The notes: generated from the sequence alone by a model not told the origin. A stretch of 64,000 bases of DNA from Uranotaenia lowii (GCF_029784155.1 NC_073693.1:137133988-137197987); one strand, 5' to 3'. Positions 50,301 through 53,649 are shown, counted from the first letter of the stretch. A program made the numbers and translations.

Positions 50301-51146
50301 GATCCGTAATCTCTCTTGTCAAGACCGTTTTTTGTTTGTTGTGATCTTGTTTCGAATTAGAACCATTATTTATGTTAGAATCAGGAACTGAATCAGAATC
50401 AGGATCGGCATCTTATTCTTTTTATATTTGAAATTGTTTTGATAGTGTATTGTAGTAAGTTAAAGTGATAAAGTGGAGAAATTGTGTGATTAAACCTTCA
50501 AGGTTAAAGTACAATTGATACTGAAATAAACGGCATTTTCAAATTTCCAATATAGAAGTGGAAGAATAATTTGAATAATATGAGCACAATTCAATCAATT
50601 TTTTCATGCAAAATGGAGGATGACTCTTGAAAAATATACAGTTTTATCGAATGTAGTAGAGATATACATGCGAGATGTCTTGAGAAAAAATTCTTAAACG
50701 TATAAAATTGAACGGTGTAGTGTATAGATCGTGCTTTCAGTATTCATTTCTTTAGCATAAATTGCTAAAGTACTTCAAACTAGTTATGAAATTCATCTTA
50801 TATTTATGGAAAAAAAGTTTGCAATTCATTTGGTAAGCTTTGAAGAAGAACGACATCGATAGAAAAACCAACTTTTCAAATAAATTAAATTGAACTTATT
50901 CAAGACATTATATTTAAAACAGTAATACTCACATCGGTGGCCGCGGTCCGGTATGGCACATCGGTAAAGTTGTACTCCCAGCCGTGTTGGCAGGGCTGAG
51001 TCGGCCAGGAAGGATCGGCCTTTTTGATGTTGTTGGCCAACACTTCGGTGTAGTTGACGGCGTACATGCTACACTTGCTGTAAGAAGCTGTGCCGTCGTC
51101 AAACTCGGTTCCATGTTCAAAGTGAACGGGAATTGCTAAGGCACGT
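4093..51146 (-). CDS. SLC22-type organic cation/carnitine transporter (MFS), partial, five exons
   Basis: Seen: exons 51146-50933, 36654-36396, 5202-5010, 4941-4508 and 4441-4093 join in frame with GT-AG junctions (phases 0, 1, 2, 1 at the internal junctions). The product runs from the large extracellular loop after TM1 nearly to the C-terminus, about 480 residues against roughly 540-600 for the family. Diagnostic motifs in order: GWIADRYGR (MFS motif A, TM2-3 loop), [17 protein letters not shown] (cytosolic loop after TM6), LDRWGRRW (TM8-9 loop), and LLPETLG near the end. Known: SLC22 proteins are 12-TM plasma-membrane carriers of organic cations, anions or carnitine; the substrate cannot be read from sequence. 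Introns are 14.3 kb, 31.2 kb, 68 bp and 66 bp, so the large ones carry almost all transposons here. No N-terminal exon (TM1) is visible up to 64000 and no terminal exon down to position 1; both probably lie outside. Confidence 0.93.
4508..4941 (-). CDS. SLC22 transporter exon D: central cytosolic loop and TM7-TM9
   Basis: This 434-nt exon lies between a TTTTTCAG acceptor and a GTGAGT donor (4502-4507). It begins [11 protein letters not shown], carries a charged cytosolic loop rich in K and E (KFEKINKKT), then [18 protein letters not shown] (start of TM7), the [17 protein letters not shown] loop, and the start of TM9. The loop after PESARWL and the DRWGRRW motif are standard SLC22 landmarks. 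Confidence 0.93.
5010..5202 (-). CDS. SLC22 transporter exon C: TM5-TM6
   Basis: This 193-nt exon begins after TTACAG (rc of 5203-5208) and ends at GTGAG (5005-5009). It reads [16 protein letters not shown], then two hydrophobic helices ([16 protein letters not shown] and the [11 protein letters not shown] segment), and ends in PESA. The codon for R of PESARWL is split with the next exon, from which it is separated by only 68 bp. Confidence 0.93.
5410..6318 (+). repeat. Second copy of the ~180-bp repeat, split by a MITE
   Basis: Positions 5410-5565 and 6281-6318 are together homologous to the reverse complement of 2835-3015. Between them lies a 715-bp insertion flanked by TA on both sides; the unoccupied copy has a single TA at the matching point. 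Confidence 0.8.
5566..6280. mobile_element. pogo/Tc1-like MITE with TA target duplication
   Basis: The left end is GGGGAAAGTGTTCCTAATTG and the right end read on the minus strand is GGGGAGAGGCTATATGCGCA: imperfect TIRs sharing GGGGA.AG and TGCGCATA. Flanking TA dinucleotides at 5564-5565 and 6281-6282 form the target duplication, proven by the empty copy at 2835-3015. The 715-bp interior is AT-rich without transposase. TA duplication and the TTCCTAAT..GCGCA ends suggest a non-autonomous pogo-like element. Confidence 0.8.
6320..6540. repeat. AT-rich segment with CACGTAG palindromes
   Basis: Contains TGCACGTAGTGGCTACGTGA and a second TTTTCACGTAGATGCTACGA, short inverted motifs of the kind found in mosquito MITE ends. 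Boundaries are not visible. Confidence 0.35.
6540..7375 (+). mobile_element. Tc1/mariner (DD37E-like) fragment, 3' half
   Basis: 6579-6820 encodes the C-terminal half of a mariner-superfamily transposase: [22 protein letters not shown] (second catalytic D in DLAS.HY), [13 protein letters not shown], and RPNE (third acidic residue). After a frame change the tail continues to a stop near 6962. The right end is CATAATGGGACACCCTG at 7359-7375 followed by TA, a normal Tc1/mariner terminus. The N-terminal DNA-binding half and left TIR are missing. The FWPDLAS.HY wording and D-E spacing fit the mosquito ITmD37E group. A separate MITE is inserted in the 3' untranslated part (7067-7322). Confidence 0.85.
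7067..7322. mobile_element. 256-bp MITE with 22-bp TIRs and 8-bp target duplication
   Basis: The TIR starts ACAGAGAACAGACGTACAAG and is repeated exactly, inverted, at the right end (7301-7322). The direct repeat GTTTATAC flanks it at 7058-7065 and 7323-7330, with one extra C at the left junction. The 8-bp duplication points to a hAT- or P-like mobilising transposase. Nested in the mariner remnant, so it is the younger insertion. Confidence 0.85.
7420..8200 (+). other. Moderately GC-rich stretch upstream of non-LTR fragment
   Basis: Clearly higher GC than its surroundings and no recognisable ORF product. It precedes a non-LTR retrotransposon fragment on the same strand and is probably decayed sequence of that element, but I see no endonuclease or RT motif to prove it. 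Confidence 0.35.
8200..8673 (+). mobile_element. Non-LTR retrotransposon ORF2 3' end (RTE/JAM-like), decayed
   Basis: 8245-8275 reads [10 protein letters not shown], then after a stop [20 protein letters not shown] and RRRI, then after a frameshift [18 protein letters not shown]. These are the conserved elements between the RT thumb and the C-terminus of non-LTR elements of the RTE-like type. A poly(A) run at 8660-8673 marks the 3' end. The family call is by remembered motif resemblance and is uncertain. Confidence 0.7.
8683..9693 (+). mobile_element. Second non-LTR retroelement fragment with ~12-bp target duplication
   Basis: AAATACTATAGG occurs at 8671-8682 and again at 9691-9702, bracketing about 1 kb that ends in a poly(A) tract (9684-9693) after AATGAATAAAC. 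This is the footprint of target-primed insertion of a 5'-truncated element immediately after the poly(A) tail of the previous one. The interior holds no intact ORF, but has a purine-rich tandem array (8950-9325) and a GC-rich 3' segment (9530-9600). Confidence 0.75.
8950..9325 (+). repeat. Degenerate ~95-bp tandem repeat, four units
   Basis: Units start near 8957, 9052, 9136 and 9231, each built from GAGAGGTTTNTGTG, a CTCGAGTC block and TTGAGTCGTTAGAGGAGAG-like blocks. It is part of the non-LTR fragment above. Confidence 0.65.
9705..12695. other. Intronic stretch without recognisable gene
   Basis: About 3 kb with short ORFs that match no family I know. 11880-11915 has a small hairpin (ATGTCAAACAG / CTGTTTGACAT). 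12090-12230 is a Tc1-like tail repeat listed separately. The rest shows no terminal repeats. Confidence 0.4.
12090..12230 (+). repeat. Tc1-like 3'-tail repeat, copy 1
   Basis: ACACTTTGTTTTGCGCATTA and TTTTGAATGCATAGATGGAA recur, diverged, in inverted orientation at 16380-16515, followed in both by an ACGTGTGC(T)AAATTT block about 80 bp on. The pattern resembles the 3' tails of Tc1-like elements in mosquitoes; no transposase is attached. Confidence 0.55.
12703..14564. mobile_element. 1.86-kb TIR DNA transposon with GTGAC/GTCAC subterminal repeats
   Basis: 34-bp TIRs beginning GGCCCTTATTCTGCGCCGCG (left 12703; right end at 14564 inverted) differ at one position. AAT flanks both sides (12700-12702 and 14565-14567), a possible 3-bp target duplication. 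Both subterminal zones (12730-12905 and 14420-14550) contain many GTGAC, GTCAC, CTCAC and GTGAG words, likely transposase binding sites. The interior is AT-rich. On the minus strand 14270-14400 a reading frame contains VCNVCFKES (a C-x2-C pair), perhaps a zinc-finger fragment, but no transposase core is visible. Superfamily not assigned. Confidence 0.8.
14740..15245 (+). repeat. Dispersed repeat interrupted by a poly(A)-tailed insertion
   Basis: 14740-14836 and 15160-15245 are homologous to the reverse complement of 19385-19565 (shared blocks AAGGTGTGTATA, AGGAGGTGTTACC, TTTGGCTATGTAG, CAACAAACCACAGAAAA, CTCGCCTACTTA). The copy at 19385 is continuous, so 14837-15159 is an insertion. Confidence 0.75.
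14837..15159 (+). mobile_element. Short poly(A)-tailed retroinsertion
   Basis: About 320 bp ending in a run of 15 A (15142-15156), inserted in the repeat above. TGTTAAACA occurs at both borders (about 14830 and 15163), a possible target duplication. The interior starts with a purine-rich GAGGAAAAGGAGAAGG tract; no ORF or tRNA-like promoter was recognised. Confidence 0.6.
15494..16303 (-). mobile_element. Retroinsertion with 23-bp target site duplication
   Basis: A 23-bp direct repeat (starting GGAAAAAAGGTGGCG) occurs at 15471-15493 and 16304-16326. The 810 bp between them begins with (GTAT)4, which read on the minus strand is a (CATA)n 3' tail, so the insertion is probably a 5'-truncated retroelement on the minus strand. 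No coding motif is recognised. Confidence 0.7.
16380..16515 (-). repeat. Tc1-like 3'-tail repeat, copy 2
   Basis: Inverted, diverged copy of 12090-12230; shared ACAAAGTGTTGCATTTTTTT and GCATTCAAAAGTTATTCAC on the plus strand. Confidence 0.55.
16530..17350. other. AT-rich intronic stretch, nothing recognised
   Basis: No coding motif, terminal repeat or tandem structure identified. Confidence 0.4.
17357..17577 (+). mobile_element. tRNA-derived SINE, copy 1
   Basis: The 5' head GCCGCAGACCGCGGTGCAGA carries an A-box-like GTGCAGAGGATAGC and, about 45 bp on, a B-box-like GAGATTGAATCCC (17411-17423). Downstream are the family blocks GGTTGGTGGTTTTAGCATTT and TTCGAGGAAACATCA, ending in an A-rich tail. 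A second copy lies at 44271-44532 on the minus strand. The internal pol III promoter layout is that of tRNA-headed SINEs. Confidence 0.8.
17848..19385 (+). mobile_element. Long repeat element built of degenerate ~160-bp units
   Basis: Begins TAGCTGACTCGGAGTGTTTT and ends with (GACA)n (about 19322-19355) and ATCCATTTTTATATACATAA. Between them about seven degenerate units recur, each with CCAAATTTGGTTCCATTTGC, CTCGAGTTATG, a CCCCCTTC tract and TCCCCACTG. The start (TAGCTGA..CGG), the 'TTTCCGAGTCTATAGGGAGC' block and GACA tail are typical of an abundant insect repeat class. No protein is encoded. 62844 may be the start of another copy. Confidence 0.7.
19385..19565 (-). repeat. Uninterrupted copy of the 14740 repeat, inverted
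   Basis: Homologous to the reverse complement of 14740-14836 plus 15160-15245. It sits directly after the TATATA tail of the preceding element. Confidence 0.75.
19600..19860 (+). repeat. Dispersed repeat, copy 1 (CCATGTTTTT/CTTAGACTTT family)
   Basis: CCATGTTTTTTCGATTTTTT, CTTAGACTTTTAATAAC, GAGGTTTTTGAAAACTATAA and AGGAGTGTCAAATTTA recur in the same order at 24030-24165 and 24696-24760, where the family member is split by a later insertion. Confidence 0.6.
20269..20434 (-). mobile_element. tRNA-derived SINE, second family
   Basis: On the minus strand the head reads GTCTCGGTGGTCGAGTGGTT (A box TGGTCGAGTGG) followed by GGTACGATTCCCATCTC (B box GGTACGATTCC), then a non-tRNA body and an end near GTGTATGTCTTTTAAAA. 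AT-rich GTTTTAAAA-like sequence flanks both sides. It is a SINE and not a tRNA gene: the insert between the boxes is too long and the acceptor stem does not close. Confidence 0.8.
20440..22528. other. Intronic stretch, nothing firmly recognised
   Basis: Short ORFs only. 21540-21760 is more GC-rich and has overlapping ORFs in two frames on the plus strand but no family motif. Confidence 0.4.
22531..24002. mobile_element. Composite MITE block with CCCGATCAGGAG ends and perfect inverted arms
   Basis: CCCGATCAGGAG-type termini occur at 22531, 22638, 23060 (variant CCCGATCAGAAG), and inverted at 23718 and 24002; the outermost pair is flanked by TA (22529-22530, 24003-24004). Arms 22638-23014 and 23342-23718 are 377 bp each and identical by eye when one is reverse-complemented, with a 327-bp spacer. 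23719-24002 is a diverged third copy in the orientation of the right arm. Each unit repeats GATATAAT-like words. No transposase. TA flanks suggest a Tc1/mariner-mobilised MITE family. Confidence 0.85.
24017..24830 (+). repeat. Dispersed repeat, copy 2, split by a Penelope-like insertion
   Basis: 24017-24171 and 24696-24830 continue the order of blocks seen at 19600-19860. The 24172-24684 segment is inserted. Confidence 0.6.
24172..24684. mobile_element. Retro-type insertion with inverted GCCGAAACGT ends (Penelope-like?)
   Basis: The 11-bp direct repeat ACAAATCGGCT flanks 24172-24684 (24161-24171 and 24685-24695). Inside, about 75 bp at the left (24172-24248) recur inverted at the right (24583-24657), sharing TTCTAGTTGATGCTTTTCGG and the ACGTTTCGGCC word. 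On the minus strand 24240-24290 reads CTGAGGATGGCTGAAGG followed by GTAGTAGGCCGAAACGT; CTGAGGA and GAAAC match the CUGANGA and GAAA core words of hammerhead ribozymes, which are known in Penelope-like pseudo-LTRs. There is no RT or GIY-YIG motif in 513 bp, so it would be a truncated copy. Family assignment is an inference. Confidence 0.5.
24831..25680. other. Intronic stretch with a partial CCCGGAT-family MITE
   Basis: 25356-25420 (AAGTTTGCCAGATTGTCCAG, then GTTGCCCGATTTTGTTCAC) resembles the left end of the elements at 42360 and 63133. The rest shows nothing recognisable. Confidence 0.45.
25682..26983 (-). mobile_element. Full-length Tc1/mariner (ITmD37E-like) element
   Basis: 27-bp TIRs AAGGGTGGTACGGTCAAAAT... 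(left 25682; right end 26983 inverted, one mismatch) with TA on both sides (25680-25681 and 26984-26985), 1302 bp in all. The transposase lies on the minus strand. The element is structurally complete, but its gene is broken (see next entry), so it could move only with help from another copy. Confidence 0.92.
25812..26830 (-). pseudogene. Broken DD37E-like mariner transposase
   Basis: The start [19 protein letters not shown] at 26830 leads into a helix-turn-helix region ([17 protein letters not shown]), a second HTH ([20 protein letters not shown]), and the first catalytic D in [12 protein letters not shown] frame disruption near 26310-26325 separates this from [12 protein letters not shown] and [11 protein letters not shown] (second D). 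Further stops and frame changes follow, after which [11 protein letters not shown] holds the third acidic residue near 26000. The wording PDLASCHY and LRPIEKYW is that of the mosquito ITmD37E group. Length of intact relatives is about 340 residues. Confidence 0.9.
26990..27822. other. Intronic stretch, nothing recognised
   Basis: AT-rich, with no terminal repeats and no coding motif. Confidence 0.4.
27829..29836. mobile_element. 2.0-kb hAT-like non-autonomous element with CCCGGTTTT arrays
   Basis: The left end CAGGGTGGCCAGCGAG and the right end (minus strand) CAGGGTGGCCAACGAA form a short TIR. CGTTCT flanks both sides (27823-27828 and 29837-29842). Both subterminal regions carry tandem TTCCCGGTTTTTTCCCGG words (27858-27885, 29725-29815). 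The 2-kb AT-rich interior has no transposase. CAGGG ends suggest hAT, but hAT usually duplicates 8 bp and only 6 are seen here. Confidence 0.75.
29843..33374. other. Intronic stretch with little repeat content
   Basis: No transposon ends or coding motifs recognised. 30300-32400 has slightly higher GC than neighbouring repeats and reads like single-copy intronic DNA. It is a plausible place for regulatory sequence, but nothing specific can be named. Confidence 0.4.
33375..33540 (+). repeat. Half copy of the AGGGTGGCA fold-back family
   Basis: TAGGGTGGCAACCAAATTTG, then CATTTTGTAGATTGGCC, AATTTCAGCTCAATCGGACT and a poly(T) start match the left arm of the full element at 41679-42349. The right arm is absent. 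Confidence 0.7.
33541..36300. other. Intronic stretch before exon B, no gene recognised
   Basis: Simple-sequence patches: pyrimidine-rich at 35010-35031, GA-rich at 35463-35492. ORFs of up to 111 codons (35642-35977) show no family motif and sit in AT-rich sequence. Confidence 0.4.
36396..36654 (-). CDS. SLC22 transporter exon B: TM2-TM4 with MFS motif A
   Basis: This 259-nt exon lies between the acceptor TTACAG (rc of 36655-36660) and a GTAAG donor (36391-36395). It opens with [13 protein letters not shown], continues through TM2 ([20 protein letters not shown]) and ends in the TM4 region with [16 protein letters not shown] is the conserved MFS loop motif. The exon ends in phase 1 and joins the exon at 5202 to make the valine of VLEYVGPKW. 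Its donor lies 31.2 kb from the next exon. Confidence 0.92.
36660..37685. other. Intronic stretch upstream of exon B, nothing recognised
   Basis: The sequence just upstream of exon B has a normal pyrimidine/AT tract. The rest has no recognised repeat ends. Confidence 0.4.
37690..38596 (-). mobile_element. Decayed Tc1/mariner (ITmD37E-like) element
   Basis: Minus-strand fragments in order: an acidic N-terminal region ([13 protein letters not shown], 38330-38370), [10 protein letters not shown] and [12 protein letters not shown] (HTH remnants around 38130-38260), [20 protein letters not shown] (first catalytic D, about 38020), then a gap, and [20 protein letters not shown] (third acidic residue, about 37820). 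The region with the second D is deleted. The 5' end CGAGGTGTCTCATTATGT at 38596 with flanking TA matches the terminus of the fragment at 6540-7375, so the two belong to one family. Confidence 0.83.
38600..39055. other. Intronic stretch, nothing recognised
   Basis: AT-rich sequence with no coding motif or repeat ends. Confidence 0.4.
39060..39475 (+). repeat. Minisatellite, about five units of ~85 bp
   Basis: Each unit holds a TTTTTCCACCGGAAAGC-like block, AATCAAAACAAACAATCAGC, AGCAGCCTTAAAAATCTG and a TC(A/C)ATTC(C)GTC block. Units start near 39065, 39150, 39233, 39310 and 39390 and are diverged. No coding sense is evident. Confidence 0.75.
39480..41675. other. Intronic stretch with a partial CCCGG-family element
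   Basis: 40345-40430 (GGACCGGACTTTTCCCATG, GGGCAAGTCCGGGGAAAACC, GACAAGCTTA) resembles an inverted end of the CCCGGAT family. Otherwise AT-rich without recognised features. Confidence 0.45.
41679..42349. mobile_element. 671-bp fold-back MITE with ~300-bp inverted arms
   Basis: Ends TAGGGTGGCA and TGCTACCCTA. The arms are homologous through most of the element: CATTTTGTAGATTGGCC, TTTCAGCTTAATCGGACTTG and CGAAACTT near the ends, and ATGCCAAATGACTTA with GATCTG..GTTAT further in (41885-41940 against 42045-42105). Because of this symmetry similar spurious ORFs appear on both strands. Half copies occur at 33375 and 56590, and an internal piece near 59600-59690. Confidence 0.82.
42360..42822. mobile_element. 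CCCGGAT-rich MITE, copy 1
   Basis: The left end TATAATAAGCTTGCCAG and inverted right end TAAAATAAGGTTGCCAG give a TIR. Both flanks hold many GCCCGGATTT words. The AT-rich centre encodes nothing. The copy at 63133-63596 has the same organisation. Confidence 0.72.
42825..43280. other. Intronic stretch, nothing recognised
   Basis: AT-rich, no coding motif. Confidence 0.35.
43285..43690 (+). repeat. Degenerate GGATCAGAATC-type simple repeat, left part
   Basis: About 400 bp built from GATCAG, GAATC and GGGAT words. The same composition resumes at 50360-50412, so the repeat was split by the retrotransposon at 43691-50340. Confidence 0.7.
44110..44935 (-). pseudogene. Non-LTR retrotransposon RT C-terminal part, split by a SINE
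   Basis: From 44935 the frame continues with [32 protein letters not shown] and [17 protein letters not shown] (thumb and C-terminal region of non-LTR RT proteins) to about 44540, where the SINE interrupts it. Beyond the SINE the last part reads [18 protein letters not shown] to a stop near 44110, a normal C-terminal segment for this group. The split makes the protein non-functional. Confidence 0.82.
44271..44532 (-). mobile_element. tRNA-derived SINE, copy 2, in the non-LTR ORF
   Basis: Same family as 17357-17577: head GCCGCTACCCGTGGCGTAGA, B box GAGATCGAATCCCGG, body GTTAAGGAAAAAGGAATCTC, and a 26-nt A tail (T run 44271-44296). This copy retains sequence after the TTAGCATTT block that copy 1 lacks. 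Confidence 0.88.
44941..45138 (-). repeat. 3' LTR (minus orientation), 198 bp
   Basis: Identical by eye to 48575-48772. Plus-strand start TGTAGTGTCCGTCCAACACA, end GATAGAACCCTACA. Confidence 0.93.
46730..47285. repeat. 58-bp tandem array of hairpin units inside the LTR element
   Basis: About ten units, nearly exact near 47027-47260 and more diverged leftwards. The core is CACTCCACTCTAGGCTCCCA then GCACTAGAGTTGAACATAGC. Each unit contains CTCTAG and CTAGAG about 10 bp apart, so each can fold into a small stem-loop. Degenerate forms extend left to about 46560. Confidence 0.9.
48575..48772 (-). repeat. 5' LTR (minus orientation), 198 bp
   Basis: Identical by eye to 44941-45138. On the minus strand it runs into ATTGGCGACGAGCGGGAG, the likely primer-binding region. 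TTTTATAAAGCG could be the core promoter and CTAAATAAAGTG the polyadenylation signal. Confidence 0.93.
48778..50322 (-). CDS. Non-LTR retrotransposon reverse transcriptase, N-terminal and core part
   Basis: About 515 uninterrupted codons. Visible RT motifs in order: [20 protein letters not shown] (RT1-2), [18 protein letters not shown] (motif A, catalytic D), [20 protein letters not shown] (motif B), [11 protein letters not shown] (motif C, FADD catalytic pair), [11 protein letters not shown] (motif D), FKYLGIHLD (motif E). An N-terminal linker of about 180 residues precedes the RT. All catalytic residues are intact, implying a young copy. The frame is cut at HLDS by the LTR element and resumes at 44935. 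The upstream endonuclease is missing. Confidence 0.92.
50345..50415 (+). repeat. Degenerate GATCAG simple repeat, right part
   Basis: AGAATCAGGAACTGAATCAG and AATCAGGATCGGCATC continue the composition of 43285-43690 on the far side of the retrotransposon. Confidence 0.6.
50416..50930. other. Intronic stretch next to exon A, nothing recognised
   Basis: AT-rich sequence leading to the exon A donor; no repeat ends found. Confidence 0.4.
50933..51146 (-). CDS. SLC22 transporter exon A: extracellular loop after TM1
   Basis: This 214-nt exon starts after an acceptor CAG (rc of 51147-51149) and ends at a GTGAGT donor (50927-50932). It encodes about 71 residues of the hydrophilic extracellular loop, with NYT and NFT glycosylation sequons and several cysteines (SKCSMY, QPCQHGW), as in the large SLC22 loop. 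The first base completes a codon begun in an upstream exon, and the exon ends on a whole codon (ATD). Confidence 0.9.
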
Positions 51147-51149
51147 CTG

Positions 51150-51900
51150 GAAAGAAAGAAACAGGGAAAAGGAAGCCTTAGAATACAGGGATAACAAGGT
51201 GTTTCGAGAGCTCTATAAATTAATCATAGATTAAAATCACTGCTTGGAGAAGTGAAGTGGAATGGCAGGAAATTCAAAGGTCCTTATTTGCATAAGCAAC
51301 CACCAAATGAGGCGTTTCAGGTTCTGGATCTGGATCGCTGGTCACTGTCAAAACAAGCTTTCAATCAAGTCAGCATCAAATTTGATCAGTTTGGGGCATC
51401 AATCTAGTTACTGGAGCACTGTCGACGGATCCAGAGAAGCAAGAAGGTACAATTATTTAACATTTATAATGCCCTCTAAAAGGCACTTGTCAAAATGTTG
51501 TCGATCCTATAAATAAAGTTCTACGGTTGAATAACACCTTAATGGTTTTTCAGCTACATTCATTTGAACGAGAACGATTCAACCGTCACTAAAAGCGTTG
51601 CCAAGGAAGATTTGTTTAGTCCTTAAGAGATAGTGATTCGTTTCATTTAAATGTTAATGGCTTCATTGAATCCGAGCGTTTGTTTAATCAAGTTAAATTG
51701 AGCGACACATTTATTGATATGCATCATATAATTTACCAAAAATGCAAACGAGTTTGACTATATTTGACCTGATTGTGTTATTGATAGAGCAAGTTTTGGG
51801 ACGGGTAAGTTTCTTGAAGACAAAGTTAAATGTTTAAACATTATGCAGCAATTCAATTTTCAAGGTCGCAGGCCTTTTTGGATTATCCGTTTCAAATTCT
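51150..51900. other. Intronic stretch upstream of exon A, nothing recognised
   Basis: No coding motif of the missing N-terminal exon is visible here on the minus strand. Confidence 0.4.
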
Positions 51901-51905
51901 CAAGA

Positions 51906-52702
51906 GTTTTATGAAATGAATTTGCGGCTTTATCGGTGAGGGTTAAAGAGTTGAAATGAAAGACGGATAGAAGATCAGAAGAAAATTCTAAGGTGGTGAA
52001 AAGAGCGAAGAGCATTTGAAATAGAAGCTTGACCACATGCTAAATTCTTTGTCCCGCATCAATTAACTGTATTGAAGAAGTAGTACCCAATAGAGAAGGC
52101 ACTACATTTTTCGATACAGTTAATTATGGATGGTTCAACCGCCATGTGAGTGTGCACATGTGCCGAACGGACAAAAAATTTAGCATGTGGTTGCTCTGTT
52201 AAGTCTTCTATTGTGCGATATCGTTCCATCGATGGCTAGGTAGATTTCTTATTTTCGTTTTGTGCGGATAGGCCAAAAAATAGTTAGGCCAAGATTTCTG
52301 ACCTTTGACCGTATGCGACAACTCAATCCAGTTGGAACATCCGCACAAAACGAAAATAAGAAATCTACCTAGCCATCGATGGAACGATATCGCACAATAG
52401 AAGACTTAACAGAGCAACCACATGCTAAATTTTTTGTCCGTTCGGCACATGTGCACACTCACATGGCGGTCGAACCATCCATAATTAACTGTATCGAAAA
52501 ATGTAGTGCCTTCTCTATTGGGTACTACTTCTTCAATACAGTTAATTGATGCGGGACAAAGAATTTAGCATGTGGTCAAGCTTCTATTTCAAATGCTCTT
52601 CGCTCTTTTCACCACCTTAGAATTTTCTTCTGATCTTCTATCCGTCTTTCATTTCAACTCTTTAACCCTCGCCGATAAAGCCGCAAATTCATTTCATAAA
52701 AC
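51906..52702. repeat. 797-bp near-perfect palindrome, 364-bp arms, 69-bp loop
   Basis: Left arm 51906-52269 and right arm 52339-52702 have the same length and match when one is reverse-complemented, with only a few substitutions seen (for example GGTGAGGG against GGCGAGGG near the outer ends). The spacer is 52270-52338. Each arm itself contains a smaller inverted element (52033-52190 in the left arm). No protein is encoded. As intronic RNA either strand would fold into a long hairpin. Confidence 0.92.
52033..52190. mobile_element. 158-bp MITE-like fold-back inside the palindrome arm
   Basis: Ends CCACATGCTAAATTCTTTGT and, inverted, CCACATGCTAAATTTTTTGT form a TIR of about 22 bp; further in, TTAACTGTATTGAAGAAGTA pairs with TACATTTTTCGATACAGTTA. 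The mirror copy occupies 52418-52575 in the right arm. Confidence 0.7.
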
Positions 52703-52830
52703 AAATTCACGGTGATTTCTCCTCTTGAAATATTCTCAAGAGTTTTAAAAATATTGCTAAGTTTAACGTCCGTGGCTAACTTTTAGGTGAAACAACGAGC
52801 TAGGAGACAGGTATGTATGCATGTAAATAT

Positions 52831-53642
52831 TGTAAGGATCAGGTAGGCCTAGAATGTTCAAGAATGTTTAGGAGGCAGATCGCAGATCACTACAAGATGT
52901 CAAATAATAAAGACTTGAAACCGAACTTGGTCTTTTAGTATTATTGGCGTCATACAGTCTTCAAGAGTGAGATGGTAATTTCAAGTTTCAAGAGCCCGTG
53001 TTAGAAGTCCCACAGCCCGGAGAAGTTATCCCAAGGATTAAATCATTTAAATTTAGATCGATTCTAAACTTCTGTCCCTAAAAGTATTGAAACGTTCCGG
53101 ATCTATCGGTGAGAGCTGATGGAGCAGCTTTTCCAGGCACTGGCGCTGCCGAAGCGGTAGGCAGTGCTGGAACCGAAGATGCTGGAAGATTGATTCTTCA
53201 AGTGGACGTTGTTAGAAGCAACCAGCGGAAGATAAGTCTGGAGGAGTCCTCAAACGTCATAGAAGACAGAAAACACTCAGGATGGTATGGTAGGAGCTGA
53301 TGGGCAGCTTTCCAGGCCCATGACGCTGTCAAGATGACAGGCAGGGCTGGAGCCATAGAAGGAGCTCGTGAATAATACTGAATGCTGGAGTTGGATGATG
53401 GTCTCTGCGAAAAGGATATACGAGGGAATTTCTGAACAGCATAGCTCGAAATTGAAGTTTGATTTGACATTTTGTAATCTTATGTTTTGTATTTCTAATT
53501 TTTTTTTTGTGAGACATCGAGGACGATGTTTTTGTCAGGATAACCGAGCTGTAAGGATCAGGTAGGCCTAGATAACTTGAAGATGTCAAATAATTAAGAC
53601 TTGAAACCGAACTTGGTCTTTTAATATTATCGGCATCCTTCA
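52831..53642 (+). mobile_element. Small LTR-retrotransposon derivative (copia-like ends)
   Basis: LTR-like repeats 52831-52956 and 53550-53642 share TGTAAGGATCAGGTAGGCCT and GACTTGAAACCGAACTTGGT and both end in CA; the left one is longer by an internal ~30-bp segment. Sequence before the right LTR (GAGGACGATGTTTTTGTCAG, AACCGAGC) looks like the 3' end of a copia-type element. The ~590-bp interior has two related blocks (53109-53190 and 53287-53365, GAGCTGATGG..CAGCTTTTCCAGGC) but no gag-pol. No clear 5-bp duplication. Confidence 0.62.
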
Positions 53643-53649
53643 GTATTAA

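Larger units (their letters stand above)
43691..50340 (-). mobile_element. Non-LTR retrotransposon (Jockey/CR1/Daphne-like), 5'-truncated, with two nested insertions
   Basis: Minus-strand element with a poly(A) tail (T run 43691-43709), a 3' UTR of about 400 bp, and an RT-containing ORF running from 50322 to about 44110 but split by an LTR element (44941-48772) and a SINE (44271-44532). The 5' end lies near 50340; no endonuclease domain is present, so the copy is truncated. It sits in a GATCAG simple repeat. Without the insertions it would be about 2.56 kb. The RT wording suggests the Jockey/CR1/Daphne side of non-LTR elements; the exact clade is uncertain. Confidence 0.9.
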
